From contig JBEVLT010000178.1 in the NCBI GenBank assembly GCA_040509055.1, positions 1 to 14,115 of the forward strand: DNA of 14,115 bases. Direction: 5' to 3'. Position 1 is the first letter of the stretch; every line of letters begins with the position of its first letter. This document shows positions 8,078-14,115 of the stretch, in pieces. Both the position numbers and the translations under genes were made by a program. The notes below the pieces were generated by a model. It did no database searches and was not told where the DNA came from. It saw nothing but the letters and a program-made list of their open reading frames with translations. The DNA comes from JAJKIP01 sp040509055. Its GTDB lineage: Bacteria > Bacteroidota > Bacteroidia > Chitinophagales > Chitinophagaceae.

Positions 8078-9511
8078 ATGCAAAAACGATCCTTTCTCTA
8101 TAGTTTTCTTTTCTTCCTGCTACCGGCCGGCATCTATGCCCAGCCTGCTGCCGGCCATACCTATAGCCTGAAGCAGTGCATCGAGACCGGCATTCAGAAC
8201 AGCCTGGCCGTGCAGCAAAGCGGGCTGCAAATGCAGGCCAGCGACATTAACCGGAAGCAGTCACAGCTGGACCGGCTGCCCGACCTCAATGGCTCCGTGA
8301 ACCATGGCATCAACCATGGCCGCAGCATCGACCCGTTCACCAACAGCTATATCAACGAACAGGTGAACTTTGCCAACTACAGCCTGAGCAGCGGTGTTAT
8401 TTTGTTCAATGGACTTTCCATCAACCATACCGTAAAGCAAACCACGCTAGCATACGAGGCCTCGAAAATGGACTGGCAGCAGACCAAAGACAACCTGACC
8501 ATCAACATCATTCTCGCCTACCTGCAGGCGCTGAGCAACGAAGACCTGCTGGTGCAGGCACAGCACCAGGCGGAACTGACGCAAAAGCAGGTGCAGCGGC
8601 TGGAAGTGCTCAATGCCGATGGCGCCATCCGGCCATCGGACCTGTCCGACCTGAAGGGACAGCTGGCCGGCGACCAGCTCGCCGTGGTCAATACACGCAA
8701 TACAGTGGCCACGGCCATGCTCAACCTCTGCGAGCTGATGAATATTCTTTATGACCCGAACATGAAGCTGGAGAGGCTGGACCCCGTGGCATTTGCAGCT
8801 GTGTACGAGACCACACCAGCGCAGGTGTACCAGACGGCCCTGTCGCAGTTTGCCCTGATCCGGTCGGTTACACTGCGTACCCGGAGCGCGGAGTATGCCG
8901 TAAAGGCAAGACGGGGACAGCTGTTTCCCACGCTGAGCCTGAACGGCAGCGCCAACAGCAATTATTCCAGCGCAGCCATGCAGAGCGTGTTTGTCAACAC
9001 CACCACCTTTACCACCAGCGACTATGTGGTGATCAGCGGCACACCGGTGCCCGTCATCAGCCAGCAAAACAATTATACCTCGGAAAAAATCGGCTATACC
9101 AGGCAACTGAACAATAATATTTTTACCTCGGTCAGTCTCAACCTCAGCATCCCGCTCTTCAATTCCTTCCGGGCCCGGAACCGCATCAGGCTGGCACAGA
9201 TCGATGCCAAAAACTATGCGCTGATCGAGCACACGGCGAAGACACAGCTGCAGCAGAATATAGAACGGGCTTATGTGAACATGACCATCGCCTTTGACCG
9301 GTACAGGATCCTGCTGGACCAGGTGCAATCCTTTACCGAATCGCTACGGGCAGCAGAGATCCGCTTCAACGAAGGCGTGGACAATTCCGTGGATTACCTG
9401 CTGGCCAGGACCAACCTGGACAGGGCAGCGAACAACCTGATCATGGCGAAGTATGATTATGCGCTGAAAACAAAGGTGCTCGATTACTACCAGGGCAGGG
9501 CAGGCTGGTAA
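8078..9511 (+). CDS. TolC-family outer membrane efflux protein
   Basis: A 477-residue precursor, close to the 493 residues of E. coli TolC. It opens with a signal peptide (MQKRSF, hydrophobic core about 7-18), probably cut after Ala21 in IYA-Q. The mature part shows the twofold OEP layout: a first repeat from about residue 28 (YSLKQCIETGIQNS) to about 225 and a second from about 250 to 470. Both are dominated by heptad-like helices rich in Q, A, L and N. Each repeat holds a strand-rich aromatic/Asn-Ser segment, at about 65-110 (ending SSGVILFNG) and about 285-360 (ending NLSIPLFNS), as expected for the barrel hairpins. It should form a trimeric channel with a periplasmic helical tunnel. As last gene of the permease-ATPase operon, it suggests export across both membranes, which normally also needs a MacA/HlyD adaptor not seen here. 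Confidence 0.94.
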   Translation: MQKRSFLYSFLFFLLPAGIYAQPAAGHTYSLKQCIETGIQNSLAVQQSGLQMQASDINRKQSQLDRLPDLNGSVNHGINHGRSIDPFTNSYINEQVNFANYSLSSGVILFNGLSINHTVKQTTLAYEASKMDWQQTKDNLTINIILAYLQALSNEDLLVQAQHQAELTQKQVQRLEVLNADGAIRPSDLSDLKGQLAGDQLAVVNTRNTVATAMLNLCELMNILYDPNMKLERLDPVAFAAVYETTPAQVYQTALSQFALIRSVTLRTRSAEYAVKARRGQLFPTLSLNGSANSNYSSAAMQSVFVNTTTFTTSDYVVISGTPVPVISQQNNYTSEKIGYTRQLNNNIFTSVSLNLSIPLFNSFRARNRIRLAQIDAKNYALIEHTAKTQLQQNIERAYVNMTIAFDRYRILLDQVQSFTESLRAAEIRFNEGVDNSVDYLLARTNLDRAANNLIMAKYDYALKTKVLDYYQGRAGW

Positions 9512-9512
9512 G

Positions 9513-10712
9513 CTATGCCTGGTTGCCCCGTTCGCGTTTGAAATAAAACGTAAAAAGGAAGAACACCGCGCGGATGAACTCGTAGGAAAACCAGCGGCCA
9601 AACTGTTTGAAAACATTGTGCGTCTGCGTCTGGTACTCTTTGGTGATGCGGATGCAGTCCCGCTGCATGATCTGCTGCAGCTTCTGCTCCGCCTCTTCTG
9701 CAAATGCTGTATTCCGGATATTCATGTTCAGCTCGATGCTGGCATAGGCGCTGATATCATTGATATTGTACGAACCGATGGTGACCCACTGGCTATCGCA
9801 AACGGCGATCTTCCCGTGCAGCACGTTCGCCTGGTATTCGTACAGTTCGATATCATGCCGCAACAGCCAGTTGTACAGGTAACGCTCTGCATACTTTGAC
9901 AACATTACGTCGGACATACCGGCCGTGATCACGCGGATCTTTACGCCGCGCCGTGCAGCAGCCACCAGTTGCCGGCGGATGACCCGGCCTGGCAAAAAAT
10001 AACTGCACAATATGGTGATATGGTCGCGCGAGGTGCGGAACATGTTGATATAAGTAGAAGATATCTCGGTTTTGTTCCGAACCCAGTCGTTCCTGCGCAT
10101 GCTTACATCGGCCGCTTCGCCGGCGGGCAGTTCCGGCAAAGGCTCCGGTTTACAAGGCAGCGGCTTTACGTCGACCAGGTAATTGCTCCAGCTTTTGCGG
10201 CAAAGCTGGCACAGGTGCATGGCCGCTTCGCCTTCGATATACACCGCAAAGTCGAGCCAGGCCGGCTGGTCCGGCATATCATTGTACCGGTCAGTGATGT
10301 TAACGCCGCCCACCAGCGCATGCGTAGCATCGGCCACAACCACTTTGCGGTGCAGCCGCCTGCCGAAATAAAAACGTTTGCTTTTGAGCAGCGGGTCGAA
10401 AAACCGGAAGTGGATCCCGGCCGCTTTGAGATCGTCGGTCAATGCACGCGACAGCTTTTTGGAAGCATACCCATCGGCCAGCATATACACTTTCACCTGC
10501 CGCGCCGCAGCCTCTTTCAGCGCGTCGGCAACCAGTTGCCCGGTATGGTCGTTTTCGTAAATGTAGGTCTGCAGGTGAATGGTGTGGCGGGCTTGCGCGA
10601 TCATTTTCAACAGGCAATCAAAATAAGGCTTTCCGCCGCGAACCAGTTCCACCCGGTTCTGTGCCGTATAGCCATCCGATCGTTTTCGTTTCTTTCCTTT
10701 TCTACCGGGCAT
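9513..10712 (-). CDS. Phospholipase D-family protein, ClsB-like cardiolipin synthase
   Basis: A 399-residue protein with two complete HxKxxxxD (HKD) motifs: His121-Lys123-Asp128 with GG at 135-136, and His299-Lys301-Asp306 followed by GSYNIN. Two HKD motifs make a full phosphatidyltransferase active site. Length and the lack of N-terminal membrane helices resemble E. coli ClsB (413 residues) more than ClsA. The likely reaction is cardiolipin synthesis from phosphatidylglycerol and a second phospholipid at the inner membrane; other PLD activities cannot be excluded. The N-terminus is very basic (7 K/R in residues 4-11), and residues 377-391 are a hydrophobic stretch that could anchor it. I chose the ATG at 10712; an in-frame TTG at 10721 would add three residues. 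It lies 14 bp downstream of pfkB and is probably co-transcribed. Its stop codon is one base from the stop of the convergent tolC-like gene. Confidence 0.9.
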   Translation of the reverse strand: MPGRKGKKRKRSDGYTAQNRVELVRGGKPYFDCLLKMIAQARHTIHLQTYIYENDHTGQLVADALKEAAARQVKVYMLADGYASKKLSRALTDDLKAAGIHFRFFDPLLKSKRFYFGRRLHRKVVVADATHALVGGVNITDRYNDMPDQPAWLDFAVYIEGEAAMHLCQLCRKSWSNYLVDVKPLPCKPEPLPELPAGEAADVSMRRNDWVRNKTEISSTYINMFRTSRDHITILCSYFLPGRVIRRQLVAAARRGVKIRVITAGMSDVMLSKYAERYLYNWLLRHDIELYEYQANVLHGKIAVCDSQWVTIGSYNINDISAYASIELNMNIRNTAFAEEAEQKLQQIMQRDCIRITKEYQTQTHNVFKQFGRWFSYEFIRAVFFLFTFYFKRERGNQA

Positions 10713-10726
10713 GTTTGTCAATTCGT

Positions 10727-11656
10727 TTATGATATTTCCAGTTCCCTAAATATACGGTCGGCATCTTCCCGCCGGCATAATTCTGTACCGGCCCTCAGGG
10801 TGGCAGCCGTGCCGCAGGCTACGCCATAACGTACCGCGGTTTGCAGGTCTTTGCCGGCAGCCAGCGAAAACACGATGCCGGCCACCATACTATCGCCGGC
10901 GCCAACGGTGCTTTTTTGCTCTACCTGCGGCGGTGCAATGTGTTCCACGATCGCTTTTGTCACCAGCGTAGCGCCGTCGGCGCCCCTGGATACCACTACT
11001 ACTTCGCATTCCTGCTCTTCGATCAGCTGCCGGGCTGCCGCCACGATATCATCCGGTGCCAGGTGCTCCCTGCCTGCCAGCGAAGCCAGTTCGCCCAGGT
11101 TGGGCTTCAGCAGGTACAGGCCCTGGCGGGCGGCTTCTTTCAGCGCTTCGCCCGATGTATCCACGATCAACCGGGCCTTTTTGCGCTTTGCCATGGCAGC
11201 TATCCGGGCAAATACATCGGCCGGCACACCCGGCGGCAGGCTGCCGCTGGCAACAATAAAATCCACAGCATCGGCCTCCGCTACCCTGCTCAGTAGTTGC
11301 TGCCACTCCCCCTCTTCCAGCGGCGTACCCGGCATGCCAAACCGGAATTGCCGGCCCGACGACTCTTCGTATACGATGATATTTTCCCGCGTTTCCTGCT
11401 CCGTCTCCACCACCACGGCAGGCACATGTTCGTCCTGCAATAGTTTCACGAAGGCTTTGCCGGTATAGCCTCCTGCCGGAAAAACGGCCGTGGCGGTTGC
11501 GCCCAGCTGGCAGATAGCCCGGGCCACGTTGATGCCGCCACCACCCGGCTCCAGTTTCGGCTCGCCGCATTTCAGCTTTTTCTCCGGTACCAGCTTCGGA
11601 ACGGTGGTGGATTTATCGATGCAGGGACTAAAGGTGATGGTAAGGATCGCAGTCAT
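10727..11656 (-). CDS. pfkB: 6-phosphofructokinase II (PfkB family sugar kinase)
   Basis: A 309-residue ribokinase-fold kinase, the same length as E. coli PfkB as I recall it, with matching landmarks: substrate Asp14, Lys27 in KLKC, GGGGINVAR at 38-46, SGSLPPGV at 137-144, the KPN motif at 184-186, and GAGDSM with catalytic base Asp255 (Asp256 in E. coli). It should phosphorylate fructose 6-phosphate to fructose 1,6-bisphosphate with ATP in the cytoplasm. 1-Phosphofructokinase (FruK) or tagatose-6-phosphate kinase are relatives, but the resemblance is closest to PfkB, and no fructose PTS genes are nearby. The 75 bp gap upstream contains, on the minus strand, TTTG (11715-11712) and TATAAC (11690-11685) 21 bases apart. 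This is only a weak match to the Bacteroidota -33/-7 promoter, so an internal promoter is possible but unproven. The phospholipase D gene follows 14 bp downstream. Confidence 0.93.
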   Translation of the reverse strand: MTAILTITFSPCIDKSTTVPKLVPEKKLKCGEPKLEPGGGGINVARAICQLGATATAVFPAGGYTGKAFVKLLQDEHVPAVVVETEQETRENIIVYEESSGRQFRFGMPGTPLEEGEWQQLLSRVAEADAVDFIVASGSLPPGVPADVFARIAAMAKRKKARLIVDTSGEALKEAARQGLYLLKPNLGELASLAGREHLAPDDIVAAARQLIEEQECEVVVVSRGADGATLVTKAIVEHIAPPQVEQKSTVGAGDSMVAGIVFSLAAGKDLQTAVRYGVACGTAATLRAGTELCRREDADRIFRELEIS

Positions 11657-11731
11657 AGGTAAGCGCTGATTTGAATGATAAATGGTTATAGTTGGGATGC
11701 CCTGAACCCGGCAAATATCGTCTTACATAGC

Positions 11732-12742
11732 TCAATTGCCCCTGATCCTCCTCAGCAGCGTCTGCATCGAGTGGCGGTTCCAGTTGGCAAAGCGGCCGCG
11801 CTGCACCACCATCCGGTTGGTCTCAGGGTGCTGCAGGTAATAGTGAAAGACAAATTTTTCCCGCGGGTTTTGCCAGCCCGTGATCTGGCCAAACCGCAGG
11901 TCGTTGAAAATAAGGGTATCGCCCCACAGCTCCGCGGTATAGAATTGCTGCGAAAAGCGGATCAGCTGCTGCACATCCCGCCGCTGGCGGATGGGCGCCA
12001 GCAGCGAATCATTGCGCGGGAAATAGTAAAAATCGATGGCATCCTTGCTGTCGAACACGGAGCGAAAGCCCACATAATAACCGCTATCGCTGCCGGCTAC
12101 CACGTACCAGAGCCAGTTTTGCAGCGGCGCCGGCGTGGTAAAGTAGCGGGTATAGGGGATTTGCTCCTTTGCCAGGAGGCGCTTTGCATCCCCATCGATA
12201 TTGGCTTTGTTGATCAGGCAATAGGCCAGGTACAGCGAGCTCAATCCCAGGCCGAAGCGCCACCATCTTTTTCGTTTGGCACTCCGCTTCCGCGTCACCA
12301 GCAGGGCCACGAAGGCAATGCCGGGCCAGATGGAAAAGAACGGATCGGCCACATAGATCGCATTAAAAGAAATACGCTCATGGCTGAACGGCTCGAACCA
12401 GCCCACGCCGTAATTATTAAACGCATCGATGATGACATGGAAGAAAATAGCTCCGCCGAAAAAAAGGATCCATTTTCCCAGGCTGATATTGTGCGGGCGG
12501 TGCCATCGCTCGGCCATCAGCGCCAGCAGCAGCGTCAGCAGGGCACAGAATAAAAAAGAATGCGTAAACCCCCGGTGGGCCAGCAGGCTGCCGGCAGGAT
12601 CGTTCCAGAAGGCGGTGAGGAAGTCGATATCCGGGCCGCTCTGGGCCAGCGCTCCCCACAGCATCGCCTTTTTGCCAAGCTTATTCCCGGCAAAGGCTTC
12701 GCCCATACAGGCGCCCAGTGCGATATGTGTCAGCGAATCCAT
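11732..12742 (-). CDS. YdjM/DUF457-family membrane protein (putative metal-dependent hydrolase)
   Basis: A 336-residue membrane protein whose N-terminal half matches the YdjM/DUF457 (LexA-binding, inner-membrane putative hydrolase) family. Family-like motifs are M-D-S-L-T-H6-I-A-L-G, P-D-I-D (37-40), H-R-G-F-T-H-S (56-62) and H103-V-I-I-D107. These His and Asp residues are the presumed metal ligands. Hydrophobic segments lie at about 63-79, 92-108, 134-150 and 161-177. The C-terminal half (about 185-336) is soluble-looking, rich in aromatic and basic residues, and I do not recognise a separate domain in it. The biochemical activity of this family is not established; in E. coli ydjM belongs to the LexA/SOS regulon. 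The gene starts 16 bp after the dehydrogenase gene and is likely co-transcribed with it. The family call is good; the function is open. Confidence 0.87.
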   Translation of the reverse strand: MDSLTHIALGACMGEAFAGNKLGKKAMLWGALAQSGPDIDFLTAFWNDPAGSLLAHRGFTHSFLFCALLTLLLALMAERWHRPHNISLGKWILFFGGAIFFHVIIDAFNNYGVGWFEPFSHERISFNAIYVADPFFSIWPGIAFVALLVTRKRSAKRKRWWRFGLGLSSLYLAYCLINKANIDGDAKRLLAKEQIPYTRYFTTPAPLQNWLWYVVAGSDSGYYVGFRSVFDSKDAIDFYYFPRNDSLLAPIRQRRDVQQLIRFSQQFYTAELWGDTLIFNDLRFGQITGWQNPREKFVFHYYLQHPETNRMVVQRGRFANWNRHSMQTLLRRIRGN

Positions 12743-12758
12743 ACTGTAATGTAAGAAG

Positions 12759-13628
12759 CTATCCGTTAATGATCTCTCCGCCGTTGGGATGCAGGAACTG
12801 CCCGGTCATGTAGGCGGCATCGTCGCAAGCCAGGAAAAGGTAACAGGGCGCGATCTCGGCCGGTTCGCCGGACCGCTTCATCGGCGCATCGCTGCCATGC
12901 ACGGCGGTTTTCCCGGCCGTCAGGGTGGAAGGGATCAGCGGGGTCCATACCGGCCCGGGCGCCACCCCGTTTACCCGGATGCCCTTTTCCACCAGGTTGG
13001 CAGACAGGCTGCGGGTAAAGGAGACGATCGCTCCCTTGGTGGCCGCATAATCCATCAGCCCTGCACTGCCCCGGTAAGCGGTGACAGAAGAAGTATTGAT
13101 GATACAGCTGCCCGCTCTCAGGTGAGGCAGCGAGGCCTTGGTGACCCAGATAATGGAAAATATATTGGTCTCGAAAGTGTCCAGCATCTCGCGGGTGCTC
13201 AGTTCCGCCAGGCTTTTATTCTCATAATGCACTGCCGCATTGTTGACGAGGATATCAATGCGCCCGAATTTCTTTACCGTTTTCTGCACCACGCTGGTGC
13301 AATGCTTTTCGCTGCGCAGGCTGCCGGGCAACAACAGGCATTGCCGCCCGTATTGGCCCTGGATGATATCCCTTGTCTCCCGCGCATCGGTATGCTCACT
13401 GAGATAAGAAATAGCTATATCCGCTCCTTCCTTGGCAAACAGGATAGCTACGGCCCTGCCGATGCCACTGTCGCCACCGGTCACCAACGCTATTTTTCCC
13501 TGCAGCCTGCCGGTTCCTCTTCTTTCCGGGTAGTCGAATACCGGTCGCGGTTCCATTTTCTTTTCAATGCCCGGCTTGCGTTGATGTTGCGGCTTACGTA
13601 CGGGCTTTTTCGGATTGGCCTTTTGCAT
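12759..13628 (-). CDS. Short-chain dehydrogenase/reductase, YghA/GSP39-like
   Basis: A 289-residue classical-type SDR with an N-terminal extension, as in the YghA / general stress protein 39 branch. Visible are the NAD(P)-binding TGGDSGIG (50-57), NNAA (129-132), Asn155, catalytic Ser181, Tyr194 and Lys198 (YAATK), and the P-G-P-V-W-T-P-L segment after the active site. The active-site tetrad is complete. It should oxidise or reduce an alcohol/aldehyde-type substrate with NAD(P)H in the cytoplasm; the substrate is not predictable. Position 103, in LLLPGSL, is Ser where relatives normally have the Asp that contacts the adenine ring. Residues 1-29 are extremely basic and Pro/Gln-rich (10 K/R). 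It is the first gene of the minus-strand set, so its promoter should lie in the AT-rich spacer at 13629-13806. The DUF457 gene follows after 16 bp. Confidence 0.93.
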   Translation of the reverse strand: MQKANPKKPVRKPQHQRKPGIEKKMEPRPVFDYPERRGTGRLQGKIALVTGGDSGIGRAVAILFAKEGADIAISYLSEHTDARETRDIIQGQYGRQCLLLPGSLRSEKHCTSVVQKTVKKFGRIDILVNNAAVHYENKSLAELSTREMLDTFETNIFSIIWVTKASLPHLRAGSCIINTSSVTAYRGSAGLMDYAATKGAIVSFTRSLSANLVEKGIRVNGVAPGPVWTPLIPSTLTAGKTAVHGSDAPMKRSGEPAEIAPCYLFLACDDAAYMTGQFLHPNGGEIING

Positions 13629-13806
13629 GTAGTTGTTTGGGCTATCTGTAAGAAAGTTCTATACCATTTTAAAAAGACTAATATGACCCAAATTGCCGCC
13701 TATCTGATGAAAAAAATCCCCAATTACCGCTATTATCCCATATCAGGCTGCTTTGTTTTTTGCGGCATGAATTTTTCTAATGTTTAAACAGGAAATCGAA
13801 CACTCT
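13629..13806. promoter_or_regulatory. AT-rich divergent intergenic spacer, expected to hold promoters for both directions
   Basis: This spacer separates the minus-strand dehydrogenase set from the plus-strand small gene. Counting the line 13621-13680 gives 18 G/C of 60 and 13681-13740 gives 24 of 60, against about 32 of 60 in a sampled coding stretch. On the plus strand, TTTG at 13752-13755 and TAATGTTT from 13778 have roughly the spacing of the Bacteroidota -33/-7 promoter, but the -7 box is a poor match to TAnnTTTG. On the minus strand, TTTG (13692-13689) with TATA 25 bases further (13663-13660) is weaker still. I found no clear inverted repeat or operator. The promoter role follows from gene orientation more than from motifs. 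Confidence 0.4.
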
Positions 13807-14022
13807 ATGACAGAAAAAGCACACGCACAACAGACAGAGATCAACGAGACAAAGCACACAGAGTTTTCCAAATTAACCGTGATCAAAGGACTGAAGGACG
13901 AACCGAACACACAGGTAAGCATGATCACGATAAAGGAAAAAGCAACGAAAAAGCAACAATCCTGGATCATGCCCGAAGAACGCACTGGGTATATCAAGTG
14001 CCGGGACTATGATTTTTTATAA
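13807..14022 (+). CDS. Small hypothetical protein
   Basis: A 71-residue reading frame starting MTEKAHAQQ and ending KCRDYDFL. I do not recognise the family. It is hydrophilic, rich in Lys, Glu, Thr and Gln, with no signal peptide or membrane helix and a single Cys near the C-terminus, so a small cytoplasmic protein is likely if it is made. An in-frame ATG at 13780 would add nine residues (MFKQEIEHS); I prefer 13807 because MTEK is a typical start and the upstream ATG falls inside the best promoter-like box. It lies 17 bp upstream of the DUF1328-type gene on the same strand, which suggests co-transcription. It is more AT-rich than the surrounding genes. An opposite-strand frame at 13743-13997 also exists but looks like a shadow. 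Confidence is moderate because length and composition give limited coding evidence. Confidence 0.55.
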   Translation: MTEKAHAQQTEINETKHTEFSKLTVIKGLKDEPNTQVSMITIKEKATKKQQSWIMPEERTGYIKCRDYDFL

Positions 14023-14039
14023 CCATTAAAACTAAAATT

Positions 14040-14115
14040 ATGTTACGCTGGACAGTTATCTTTTTAATCGTAGCTATAGTTGCCGCAATCTTCGGATTTG
14101 GCGGTATCGCCGCCG
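14040..14115 (+). CDS. DUF1328/YtjA-family small membrane protein, 5' part only
   Basis: The frame starting at the ATG at 14040 is open to the window edge and encodes 25 residues: MLRWTVIFLIVAIVAAIFGF followed by GGIAA. This closely resembles the start of E. coli YtjA and other DUF1328 proteins (M-[FL]-R-W, hydrophobic helix, G-F-G-G-[IL]-A), which are about 50-60 residues with two membrane helices. The leader before the ATG is A-rich (TTAAAACTAAAATT), as is common for well-translated Bacteroidota genes, and has no Shine-Dalgarno motif. The function of DUF1328 proteins is not established; they are small inner-membrane proteins. The remainder lies beyond the window. Confidence 0.82.
   Translation, partial: MLRWTVIFLIVAIVAAIFGFGGIAA

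Noticed and set aside
8447..9328. 293-residue minus-strand frame inside the tolC-like gene
   Set aside because: Antisense shadow of a complete OEP-family protein; no family features.
9969..10829. 286-residue plus-strand frame opposite the phospholipase D and pfkB genes
   Set aside because: It crosses the junction of two well-supported minus-strand genes and has no domain features.
11675..12553. 292-residue plus-strand frame opposite the DUF457 gene
   Set aside because: It is antisense to the membrane protein with H-R-G-F-T-H-S and P-D-I-D motifs; its own product is His/Gln/Arg-rich without structure.
12789..13787. 332-residue open frame on the plus strand opposite the dehydrogenase
   Set aside because: The opposite strand encodes an SDR with every catalytic motif; this frame shows no recognisable motif and is a shadow.
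13743..13997. 84-residue minus-strand frame opposite the small hypothetical gene, with a hydrophobic Cys/Val/Ile-rich middle
   Set aside because: It runs through the expected promoter spacer and has no clear leader; the plus-strand frame has better spacing to its downstream neighbour. The hydrophobicity likely mirrors Lys/Glu codons on the other strand, though this is not certain.

Overview
The window reads as chromosomal DNA of a Bacteroidota bacterium, most likely a Chitinophagaceae member (Chitinophaga/Niastella-like). The grounds are the double-length FtsX/MacB-type ABC permeases with 'NPV-[KQ]-SLRTE' C-termini, start codons preceded by A-rich rather than Shine-Dalgarno-like sequence, a signal peptide ending in A-Q, and moderately high GC coding DNA with AT-rich spacers. 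The genus assignment is inference from protein style, not a database match.

Region 1 (1-9511, plus strand) is one tightly spaced efflux-type operon. It holds the last codons of an upstream gene that also ends in LRTE, three complete ~805-818 residue permeases, one MacB/LolD-type ATPase and one TolC-family outer-membrane protein. Gaps between genes are 9-26 bp. The plan is an inner-membrane FtsX/MacB pump joined to an outer-membrane exit duct. No periplasmic adaptor (MacA/HlyD type) and no regulator is inside the window; they may lie upstream. The substrate cannot be read from the sequence.

Region 2 (9513-13628, minus strand) is a co-directional set, in transcription order: a YghA/GSP39-like short-chain dehydrogenase, a YdjM/DUF457 membrane protein, PfkB (6-phosphofructokinase II) and a ClsB-like two-HKD phospholipase D/cardiolipin synthase. 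Gaps are 16, 75 and 14 bp. The set converges on the tolC-like gene with a single base between the two stop codons.

Region 3 (13629-14115) is a distinctly AT-rich divergent spacer. It is followed on the plus strand by a small unrecognised gene and the first 25 codons of a DUF1328/YtjA-type small membrane protein. The families in regions 2 and 3 (GSP39/YghA, YdjM, ClsB, DUF1328) suggest an envelope or general-stress cluster, which is inference.

I saw no tRNA, rRNA, IS element, CRISPR array or convincing intrinsic terminator. No part of the window is a clearly undescribed system. The most notable points are the serial permease array sharing one ATPase, and the stress-like cluster with its AT-rich divergent spacer.
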